Shown: positions 1-5,606 of the stretch, one piece after another
Layout: every line of letters starts with the position of its first letter
Numbering within the stretch: the stretch's first letter is position 1
From: an uncultured Prevotella sp.
GTDB taxonomy: Bacteria > Bacteroidota > Bacteroidia > Bacteroidales > Bacteroidaceae
Reading direction: 5' to 3'
Assembly: GCA_900547085.1 (NCBI GenBank)
Contig: URFI01000143.1
Location: 1 to 5,606 of the forward strand
DNA: 5,606 bases
Program-made: the position numbers and the translations under genes
Notes under the pieces: model-generated
What the model saw: the letters and a program-made list of their open reading frames with translations, nothing else
Database searches by the model: none
What the model was told of the DNA's origin: nothing

Positions 1-15
1 TTGATAAAAATACAC

Positions 16-23
16 TAAATTTG
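16..23 (+). promoter_or_regulatory. Putative -7 promoter element (TAAATTTG) for the YitT gene
   Basis: TAAATTTG matches the Bacteroidota sigma-ABfr -7 consensus TAnnTTTG exactly and is followed by CAC, a common continuation. The partner -33 element (TTTG or TTG about 19-21 bp upstream) would fall outside the window, so only half of the promoter can be seen; the TTG at 1-3 is too close (12 bp) to serve. Transcription would begin near position 30, giving a leader of about 110 nt before the ATG at 141. Confidence 0.5.
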
Positions 24-82
24 CACAGTTTTAATAATCGTTGTCGCTTATAATTCGAAAGAGGGCAGCTGAGAAACACGGA

Positions 83-109
83 ACGAGTGGGAACAACAGT
101 GGTACTCGT
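83..109 (+). other. Short inverted repeat in the YitT leader
   Basis: ACGAGT at 83-88 is perfectly complementary to ACTCGT at 104-109, with a 15-nt loop. It sits in the untranslated leader if translation starts at 141. If the upstream GTG at 87 were used, the stem would bury that start codon, a mild argument against the GTG. Six base pairs can occur by chance, so any regulatory role is unproven. Confidence 0.25.
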
Positions 110-140
110 AGTTAACCTGAAACCTTTAAATTTAAATAAT

Positions 141-1115
141 ATGAATAATAAGCAGGAAAGTGAAATGACTTTCGTTGAGAAGTTACAAAATGCGCCGAGT
201 ATGATCAAACGGATTATCAGTACTCGTCAGTTTTGGGTAGAATTAGTCATCATGACGGTGGGAATGTTTGTAGCTGCCATGGGTGTGTACTTTTTCTTGA
301 TACCCAGTAAACTCATTGTAGGCTCTATTACGGGTTTGTCCTTGGTACTTGCCAAGTTGCTGCCTTTTGTGTCTGTGGGCACGATGATATTTATCATTAA
401 TGCAATATTGTTGGTGCTTTCGTTTCTGCTCATTGGTAACGAGTTTGGTGCCAAGACCGTTTATACTGCGTTGATATTAGGACCCATGATAGACTTTCTC
501 GGTTCTATCGTTCCTATGAATGATTCTCTCTTCACCACTTATGTTGCCGGAGAAGCCGTTGCCAATCCTTGGTTTGACCTTCTCTGCTTCGTTCTCATCC
601 TGAGTGCCTCTCAAAGTATTTTGTTCAGTATCAATGCTTCTACTGGTGGACTGGATATTCTTGCAAAGATTTTCAACAAGTATCTCCATGTTAAGCTCGG
701 TACTGCCGTGATGTTAGCAGGAGGTGCTATTTGTTGTACGGCTTTTGCTATCAATCCTGTCAGTTTAGTGATTATTGGTTTGATTGGAACATGGCTCAAT
801 GGTTTGATTCTGAATCATTTCATGTCGGACATCAATTCGAAAACTCGTGTGTATATCATCTCCAAAGATTACCAGAAAATAGTGGATTTTGTCGTTCATA
901 CCATTCATCGTGGTGTGACCCTGCACGAGGTGATTGGCGGCTACTCAAATGAGAAGCAAATACAGTTGGAAATTGTGTTGACAAAAGATGAATTCTCTAC
1001 TTTGATTGATTTCATGAGTAAAGAAAGACTTAAAACATTTATTACTTCTGATACCGTGAGTGAAGTATATGGTCTGTGGAATAAGAAAGGACTGTTGCGA
1101 ACGAGCAATTATTGA
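141..1115 (+). CDS. YitT family integral membrane protein with C-terminal DUF2179 domain
   Basis: A 324-residue inner-membrane protein of the YitT_membrane plus DUF2179 architecture. Hydrophobic segments lie at about residues 33-54, 60-76, 80-98, 106-124, 142-163, 185-204 and 206-225. The family-typical STGGLDIL stretch (about 167-174) follows the fifth segment. Residues 232-317 form a soluble domain with the DUF2179 hallmarks RGVT, GGYS and a late SEVYG. The biochemical function of these proteins is not established; transport has been suggested. The frame stays open upstream to a GTG at 87, but those 18 extra residues look unlike a conserved N-terminus, so I chose ATG 141, which follows an A/T-rich stretch typical of this phylum. 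ATG 165, preceded by AGGAAAG at 154-160, is a credible alternative (316 residues, starting MTFVEK). A porin gene follows after 74 bp on the same strand; no shared function is evident. Confidence 0.88.
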   Translation: MNNKQESEMTFVEKLQNAPSMIKRIISTRQFWVELVIMTVGMFVAAMGVYFFLIPSKLIVGSITGLSLVLAKLLPFVSVGTMIFIINAILLVLSFLLIGNEFGAKTVYTALILGPMIDFLGSIVPMNDSLFTTYVAGEAVANPWFDLLCFVLILSASQSILFSINASTGGLDILAKIFNKYLHVKLGTAVMLAGGAICCTAFAINPVSLVIIGLIGTWLNGLILNHFMSDINSKTRVYIISKDYQKIVDFVVHTIHRGVTLHEVIGGYSNEKQIQLEIVLTKDEFSTLIDFMSKERLKTFITSDTVSEVYGLWNKKGLLRTSNY

Positions 1116-1119
1116 TACC

Positions 1120-1148
1120 GTCATGTCTTTGTTGAAAAGAAGCATGAC
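1120..1148 (+). terminator. Hairpin directly after the YitT gene, possible weak terminator
   Basis: GTCATG (1120-1125) pairs perfectly with CATGAC (1143-1148), and the stem continues inward with TCTTT (1126-1130) against AAAGA (1136-1140) around the loop GTTGA, leaving a 2-nt bulge AG at 1141-1142. It starts 4 nt after the TGA. There is no T-tract downstream (the next bases are AGTTGCTGCTG), so it does not look like a classical intrinsic terminator; it may instead protect a 3' end or partly reduce read-through into the porin gene. Confidence 0.35.
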
Positions 1149-1189
1149 AGTTGCTGCTGTGAAAACATGAAGTAAAATTCAAATCTACT

Positions 1190-2287
1190 ATGAAATTAAA
1201 GATATATCTGCTTTTACTGACCTTCTATGCTATGGGGCTCTATGCGCAAGAGTCACGGCATGTAAATCTGTCTGTTGAAGCACGAGCCGACTACCAACGT
1301 GAATCGATTGATGGTGTGAAAAACAATGATAAGACAGGTTTTAAGGGAAACATTTTCAACCTTATTATCAATGGCAACATCTCACCGAAGTTCTCTTTTA
1401 AATATCGGCAACGACTGAATGGTATTAACAAGGAATATACATTCTTTGATGCTACCGACTGGCTCTTCCTTACTTACCACGCAAACCAAAATTGGACACT
1501 CTCTGGTGGTAAGTGGGCGGTGCTATGTGGACCGTGGGAGTTCGATCCAGCCCCTATCGATTGTTTTCAACTCTTTGAATTCTGTTACAACTTTCCCTGC
1601 TACGAGTGGGGACTGTGGTTGGGTTATCAAACCACAAATCAAAAAGACCAATTCTTCTTGCAAATGGTGGAAAGTCCGTTTCAAAAGGTGTATAAACAAA
1701 ATAGTGGCATATCTTCCGAGATGTATGCCTACAACCTGATATGGTATGGAAACCATGGTATCTTACACACCGATTGGTCGGTCAACTTTATGGAGTATGC
1801 GCCTGGGAAATTTATCAACTACCTTTCTTTTGGTAATCGTTTCGATGTGGCAAACAATCTGCAAATAGGCGTGGATTATATGAACCGTGCCACCACGGGA
1901 CAGACATTCCTTTTCAAGGATTGCTCCATGACTGCTCGTGTTGATTACCAGCCTACACCACAGGTAAATCTTTGGGCTAAGGCAAGTTACGACGTGAATC
2001 ATGCAGGCGTAGACACCAATCCCGAGGCATCTGCTCCCTTGGATGAACCCAATCAACAGAAAGCCGAGCAATCCAAGCCTCGCGCTGACCTGGCTTTGTA
2101 TGAAGGAACCGAAATCACACGCGTTGGTGCTGGATTAGAATACTATCCACTAAAAAATAAGAAAGTGCGTCTACATGCCAATTATAGTTACTGCTTTGGT
2201 AAGAATACCAATCCTGCTGGCTACCTGCAAGATAAACATTCTATTCTTGACCTTGGCATTACTTGGCGAGTGGATGTCATCAAGTAA
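1190..2287 (+). CDS. Outer-membrane porin-like protein, Porin_O_P (OprO/OprP-type) family
   Basis: A 365-residue exported protein. The N-terminus has a signal peptide: MKLK, a hydrophobic core, then LYA, with probable cleavage between A19 and Q20. The mature chain is built of alternating aromatic and polar segments typical of a transmembrane beta-barrel, for example FSFKYRQRLNG (68-78) and WTLSGGKWA (102-110), and it ends on an amphipathic strand, DLGITWRVDV (354-363). The order of motifs (GGK, APID, NFPCYEWG, a late ITWRVD) resembles Bacteroidota proteins annotated as phosphate-selective porins O and P, although substrates of most such members are unknown. Residues about 272-300 are rich in Pro, Glu, Gln, Ala and Asp and probably form a flexible loop. 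Four cysteines fall between residues 113 and 137, which is unusual for a barrel. I see no clear promoter of its own in the 74-bp gap, so co-transcription with the YitT gene is possible. Confidence 0.75.
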   Translation: MKLKIYLLLLTFYAMGLYAQESRHVNLSVEARADYQRESIDGVKNNDKTGFKGNIFNLIINGNISPKFSFKYRQRLNGINKEYTFFDATDWLFLTYHANQNWTLSGGKWAVLCGPWEFDPAPIDCFQLFEFCYNFPCYEWGLWLGYQTTNQKDQFFLQMVESPFQKVYKQNSGISSEMYAYNLIWYGNHGILHTDWSVNFMEYAPGKFINYLSFGNRFDVANNLQIGVDYMNRATTGQTFLFKDCSMTARVDYQPTPQVNLWAKASYDVNHAGVDTNPEASAPLDEPNQQKAEQSKPRADLALYEGTEITRVGAGLEYYPLKNKKVRLHANYSYCFGKNTNPAGYLQDKHSILDLGITWRVDVIK

Positions 2288-2310
2288 CTGTAGATTTATC
2301 TCATGAAAAT

Positions 2311-2330
2311 ATAAGAAAAGATTTCTTTAT
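2311..2330 (+). other. A/T-only inverted repeat downstream of the porin gene
   Basis: AAGAAA (2313-2318) and TTTCTT (2322-2327) form a 6-bp stem around a 3-nt loop, extendable by AT/AT across a single bulged T. It lies 25 nt after the porin stop and before the next promoter, where a terminator would be expected. The stem has only one G-C pair and no separate T-tract, so termination activity is doubtful. Confidence 0.2.
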
Positions 2331-2340
2331 GGTTAATAAT

Positions 2341-2372
2341 CTTGGCATTGTGACAGAAAAAGCTTAATTTTG
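2341..2372 (+). promoter_or_regulatory. Bacteroidota-type promoter for the metalloprotease-SusC unit
   Basis: TAATTTTG at 2365-2372 fits the -7 consensus TAnnTTTG exactly, and CTTG at 2341-2344 supplies a -33 element with a 20-bp spacer, within the 19-21 bp normally seen. Transcription should start around 2377-2380, leaving a leader of roughly 95 nt before the ATG at 2473. The leader contains GCAGTTT twice (around 2412 and 2430) and an A/T-rich stretch with a run of six T before the start codon; I see no recognisable riboswitch in it. Confidence 0.6.
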
Positions 2373-2472
2373 CAAGCAGAAAGTTTGAGATAAAACGAAA
2401 GCTGTAAATAGGCAGTTTGCGAATAGAATAGCAGTTTCTCAATTCATTTTTTGTTTAATAATTATCAAATTA

Positions 2473-5070
2473 ATGCTTAAAAGATTTTTTCGTCATAAAG
2501 ATAAATCATTATTCTTAGTCATCTGTGCAGGTTTCATGTTATCAGCCACGCCCGTGGAAATGCGTGCAGCCTGTCATATTTGGCCATTCTCAAAAAAGAA
2601 GAAACCGGTAGAGAAACCCATTTCAACCTATAAACGTTTCACGGGACGCGACTCGGTTGAGATGAAGGGTGTCTTTAATGTAATCAAGAAAGGTGATACC
2701 ATTTATTACGAGATTCCCACCAAGTTGATGGGAAGAGAGTTCCTGGTGGTGAACCGATTGCAGCAGGTTCCCTCTGAATTGAATGAGTCGGGGGTGAACA
2801 AAGGCATCAACTACGAGAATCAAACCGTGCGGTTTGAGTGGGCGAAGAAGCAGAAACGACTCATTGTGCGCCAACAACGCATCACGCCCGAAGTGCCCAT
2901 TTATGCAGCCATGGCACGGTCGGTGAAGGATAATTACATTGATCCCATCATCGCTAGCTTGAAGATTGAGGCTGTACCAAGTGACTCTTCCACCCTTATC
3001 GTGAAAGTGAACGACTTGTACAACGGCAAGGAGAACTGCTTGAACGACGTGTTCAACAACATTAATCTGGGCACCAGCCCCACTACAGACTTGTCGCGCA
3101 TACTCGATGTCAAGGCATTTAAGAACAATGTGACAGCCACATCAGAGTTAACTACTACGGTTCACGAGGGCAACAGTAAGGTGAATGTCACGGTGGTGGT
3201 AAGTTCTTCGCTCTCTCTCTTGCCCCAATATCCCATGCAAGGACGTGAGGAAGATGCCCGTGTGGGCTTCTTTACCACGTCAAACCTTCGTTACGACGAC
3301 TATCAGCACAAAGTAGAGCATAAGCACTATGTGACGCGTTGGCGGCTTGTTCCTTCCGATACCGCCGCTTATATGCGCGGTGAACTGGTAGAACCGCAAA
3401 CCCCCATCGTTTTTTATATCGACCAGGCCGTACCCAAACATTTGCGCCCCTATATAAAGAAAGGTATGACCGACTGGAATAAAGCTTTCGAACGAGCCGG
3501 CTTTAAGAATGCGGTGCAGGTGTTCGATTATACAGATAGTCTGGCTCAGGTGGGCGATGACATGGGCTATTCGGTGCTGACCTATTCCGCATCAACCAAG
3601 GCCAACGCCATGGGACCATCGGTCATCGACCCCCGAACGGGTGAGATATTAGAGGCAGACATCATCTGGTGGCACAATGTGCAGTCGCTCATCAGCGAGT
3701 GGATCATGGTGCAGACGGGTGCACAGAACCCCGAAGCACGCTCTTTGCGACTGCCCGAAGAACTTATTGGCGACGCGGTGCGCTTCGTGGCGTGCCATGA
3801 GGTGGGCCACTCTTTGGGTCTTCGTCATAACATGATTGCGTCTAACGCTTATCCTACCGACTCCCTTCGGTCGGCAAGTTTTACCGCGCGAATGGGCGGA
3901 ACGTCGGCGTCCATCATGGACTATGCTCGCTTTAACTATGTTGCCCAACCGGGTGATGGGGTGAAAGTGATGTCACCCAATATCGGTCCTTACGACCTCA
4001 TGGCCATTGAGTGGGCCTATCGCTGGTATCCAAAGGGAACCAATGAGAAGAAAAAGCTAAACGATTTCTTGAAAAAACATACGGGCAAGTTGTACAAATA
4101 TATGGAGGCGCAGTCGCAACGAACAGCCATTGACCCTCGTGCATTGAGCGAAGATTTGGGTGATGATGCTGTGAAATCGGCTCGGTATGGCATTGCCAAC
4201 CTCAAGCGCATCATGCCCAACATCGTCAAGTGGACCACCACCGGCGAACCTGGGCAAGACTACGATGAGGCTTCCAACCTTTATTCGGCGGTGATTTATC
4301 AATGGAGTCTGTACCTGTATCATGTCATGACCAATGTGGGCGGCATGTACTTGGAGAATCTAACGGTTGGTGACGGGCAGACATCGTTCCACTTTGTCGA
4401 GAAAAACAAGCAGCGTGAGGCCTTACAATTCTTGCTGGATGAGGTGCTGACCCATCCCAAATGGCTGTTTGACACCCCGCTTTCCAAGCTTACTTACATA
4501 CAGCGTAAGACGCCATTGGGTGTTGAAGAGCAACAGCCCAACTACATGTTGAAAAATCAACAGAACTATATTCTGTGGGATTTGCTGAACAATGAGCGCA
4601 TCATCCGCATGTATGAAAACGAATATGAAAATGGTAAGGCGGCCTTCACCGCAGCCACTTTCATGGATATGTTACACCGCCACATCTTCAAATCTACTCT
4701 TTCGGGCAAGTCACCCGATTTGTTGGAGCGCAGTCTTCAGAAGAGTTTTATTGACGCTTTGATTACTGCGGCTGCTGAAAATGAAGGAGTGAAAATTAAC
4801 AAAAAACTGTATGAAGGCGACATGTTCGCAGATGCTCAGCGGCATTTGGCCTGCGAACTTGACAATTATTTGAGCAGTAAGTCCAGGAAAGTCATGCTCA
4901 CCAATGGACAGGTGAGCCGCAACAGTGATGCCTTGAGCCTGAAGCGTGGCGAGATGATTCGTGTGATGAAGCTGTTGAAAACTCGCATGCGTGGTGCCAA
5001 CTTGGCGGCACGCCTTCACTACGAGGACATGATTTTGCGCATACAGACAGGCTTGGGCCTAACAAAATAA
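2473..5070 (+). CDS. Exported zinc-dependent metalloprotease (DUF5118-DUF5117-DUF4953 type, metzincin)
   Basis: An 865-residue protein, close to the usual length for this family, with no frameshift. A basic N-terminus and hydrophobic stretch (about residues 12-29) form an export signal; the cleavage site is ambiguous around RAAC (31-34), and a basic KKKK run (41-44) follows. Residues about 50-97 resemble DUF5118 and about 105-300 DUF5117, including RVGFF (263-267) and YVTRWRL (286-292). The catalytic domain carries GPSVIDPRTGEILEADI (381-397), then HEVGHSLGLRH: H442, H446 and H452 should bind zinc, with E443 as the general base. A Met-turn candidate, SIMDYA, has M482. These features mark a metzincin peptidase acting in the periplasm or at the cell surface; the natural substrate is unknown. 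It has its own promoter upstream, and a SusC gene starts 19 bp after its stop, so the two are probably co-transcribed and linked in nutrient capture, which is inference. Confidence 0.9.
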   Translation: MLKRFFRHKDKSLFLVICAGFMLSATPVEMRAACHIWPFSKKKKPVEKPISTYKRFTGRDSVEMKGVFNVIKKGDTIYYEIPTKLMGREFLVVNRLQQVPSELNESGVNKGINYENQTVRFEWAKKQKRLIVRQQRITPEVPIYAAMARSVKDNYIDPIIASLKIEAVPSDSSTLIVKVNDLYNGKENCLNDVFNNINLGTSPTTDLSRILDVKAFKNNVTATSELTTTVHEGNSKVNVTVVVSSSLSLLPQYPMQGREEDARVGFFTTSNLRYDDYQHKVEHKHYVTRWRLVPSDTAAYMRGELVEPQTPIVFYIDQAVPKHLRPYIKKGMTDWNKAFERAGFKNAVQVFDYTDSLAQVGDDMGYSVLTYSASTKANAMGPSVIDPRTGEILEADIIWWHNVQSLISEWIMVQTGAQNPEARSLRLPEELIGDAVRFVACHEVGHSLGLRHNMIASNAYPTDSLRSASFTARMGGTSASIMDYARFNYVAQPGDGVKVMSPNIGPYDLMAIEWAYRWYPKGTNEKKKLNDFLKKHTGKLYKYMEAQSQRTAIDPRALSEDLGDDAVKSARYGIANLKRIMPNIVKWTTTGEPGQDYDEASNLYSAVIYQWSLYLYHVMTNVGGMYLENLTVGDGQTSFHFVEKNKQREALQFLLDEVLTHPKWLFDTPLSKLTYIQRKTPLGVEEQQPNYMLKNQQNYILWDLLNNERIIRMYENEYENGKAAFTAATFMDMLHRHIFKSTLSGKSPDLLERSLQKSFIDALITAAAENEGVKINKKLYEGDMFADAQRHLACELDNYLSSKSRKVMLTNGQVSRNSDALSLKRGEMIRVMKLLKTRMRGANLAARLHYEDMILRIQTGLGLTK

Positions 5071-5089
5071 GAATCATAACACAATCAAG

Positions 5090-5606
5090 ATGAAGAAAAT
5101 CTATACAATACTCCTTCTTGTGCTATGCGCCTTGCAAGGGTTCGCACAAGAAAGAATCATCACTGGAACCGTGAAAGACGGTGACCTCAAGGACGAACCG
5201 CTCATTGGAGCCACCATCAGCAAGGGTAGTGGTAAGGTGAGTAGCGGTACCATTACCGACTATGAAGGTAAGTTTAAGCTACCTGTTGATAAGTCAACAA
5301 AGGAGATAACCGTTAGTTATATTGGCTATACCACGCAAACCATTAAGTTGAAGGCGGGTGTCAATCATTATGAAATCGTGTTGATGCCCGACGCACATTC
5401 CATCAACGAGGTGGTGGTGACGGGTTACCAGCGCATTGACAGACGCAAGTTGACGGCGGCAGTCACTACCGTTGACATCTCTGACAAGGCCGTTGGAGCG
5501 GTGAAGAACATCGACCAAGCCTTGGCAGGACAGATAGCCGGACTGTCTACGGTAAGCAGTTCGGGCGCACCGGGCGCACCGGTGAAGATACGAATTCGTG
5601 GTACTG
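5090..5606 (+). CDS. SusC/RagA-type TonB-dependent outer-membrane transporter, N-terminal part (cut by window edge)
   Basis: The frame is open from the ATG to the last base, giving the first 172 residues of a protein normally about 1000 residues long. A signal peptide (MKKIYTILLL..., likely cleaved after FA at 18-19) leads into a carboxypeptidase-regulatory-like (DUF4480-type) beta-sandwich at about 23-98, with TGTVKD, LIGATI, TDYEGKF and VSYIGY. A TonB-box-like segment, EVVVTGYQ (107-114), follows. The plug domain begins with the stretch IDQALAGQIAGLS (141-153) and GAPGAPVKIRIRGT (159-172), a SusC signature. Such proteins form the barrel of SusC-SusD importers in the outer membrane, energised by TonB-ExbBD. 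A SusD-like lipoprotein gene would be expected downstream but lies outside the window. The 19-bp gap after the metalloprotease, without a promoter, points to one operon. The ligand cannot be told from this part; peptide is a reasonable guess from the neighbour. Confidence 0.93.
   Translation, partial: MKKIYTILLLVLCALQGFAQERIITGTVKDGDLKDEPLIGATISKGSGKVSSGTITDYEGKFKLPVDKSTKEITVSYIGYTTQTIKLKAGVNHYEIVLMPDAHSINEVVVTGYQRIDRRKLTAAVTTVDISDKAVGAVKNIDQALAGQIAGLSTVSSSGAPGAPVKIRIRGT

Noticed and set aside
1..23. TTG at 1-3 as the -33 element for the -7 box at 16-23
   Set aside because: Only 12 bp separate them, while 19-21 bp is expected; the true -33 element would lie before the window.
60..140. TPP-riboswitch-like words CTGAGA (69-74) and AACCTGA (114-120) upstream of the YitT gene
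   Set aside because: The spacing between them is much longer than in a TPP aptamer, the P2 pairing (GGGGU with ACCC) is absent, and the essential 3' part (GCGNAGGGA with its P5 hairpin) is replaced by an A/T-rich stretch. Most likely chance.
3307..3345. Histidine-rich stretch HKVEHKHY (residues 279-286) of the metalloprotease as a second metal site
   Set aside because: It falls in the region preceding the family's YVTRWRL motif, and no acidic or helical arrangement typical of a metal site is apparent; nothing supports metal binding beyond the histidine count.
3649..3948. Open frames on the minus strand inside the metalloprotease gene, including one of 99 codons
   Set aside because: They lie opposite a well-supported protein, have unusual compositions rich in His and Arg, and show no recognisable domain; they are shadows of the real frame.
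5563..5580. Perfect 9-bp tandem repeat GGGCGCACC in the SusC gene
   Set aside because: It simply encodes Gly-Ala-Pro twice within the conserved plug motif preceding IRIRGT, so it is explained by protein conservation.

Overview
The window reads as chromosomal DNA from a Bacteroidota bacterium, most likely order Bacteroidales; Prevotellaceae is a guess from general resemblance only. Three things point there: TAnnTTTG-type -7 promoter elements, A/T-rich start regions without strong Shine-Dalgarno sequences, and the gene content (a SusC/RagA-type TonB-dependent protein, a DUF5117/DUF4953-type zinc metalloprotease and a Porin_O_P-like outer-membrane protein). All genes lie on the + strand. There are no RNA genes, insertion sequences, CRISPR arrays or tRNAs that I can support.

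Layout. Positions 1-140 hold a promoter-like element (16-23) and a leader with a short inverted repeat. Positions 141-1115 encode a YitT-family inner-membrane protein with a C-terminal DUF2179 domain. A short gap of 74 bp carries a hairpin directly after the stop codon. Positions 1190-2287 encode a secreted beta-barrel protein of the phosphate-selective porin O/P type. The 185-bp spacer 2288-2472 contains a good Bacteroidota promoter (TTG, 20 bp, TAATTTTG) that should drive the next gene with a leader of roughly 95 nt. Positions 2473-5070 encode an exported metzincin-type zinc metalloprotease with an intact HExxHxxGxxH site. Only 19 bp later, at 5090, a SusC/RagA-type TonB-dependent transporter starts and runs off the right edge.

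How they fit together. The metalloprotease and SusC are very probably one transcription unit, and the usual SusD/RagB lipoprotein would be expected just beyond the window. The likely theme is an envelope system in which a protease works alongside an energised importer, plausibly for peptides or protein-bound ligands; that theme is inference from context. YitT and the porin form a separate upstream pair with no sequence-visible functional link to the protease/SusC unit. I see no wholly new system here; the protease-SusC coupling is the part most worth following up.
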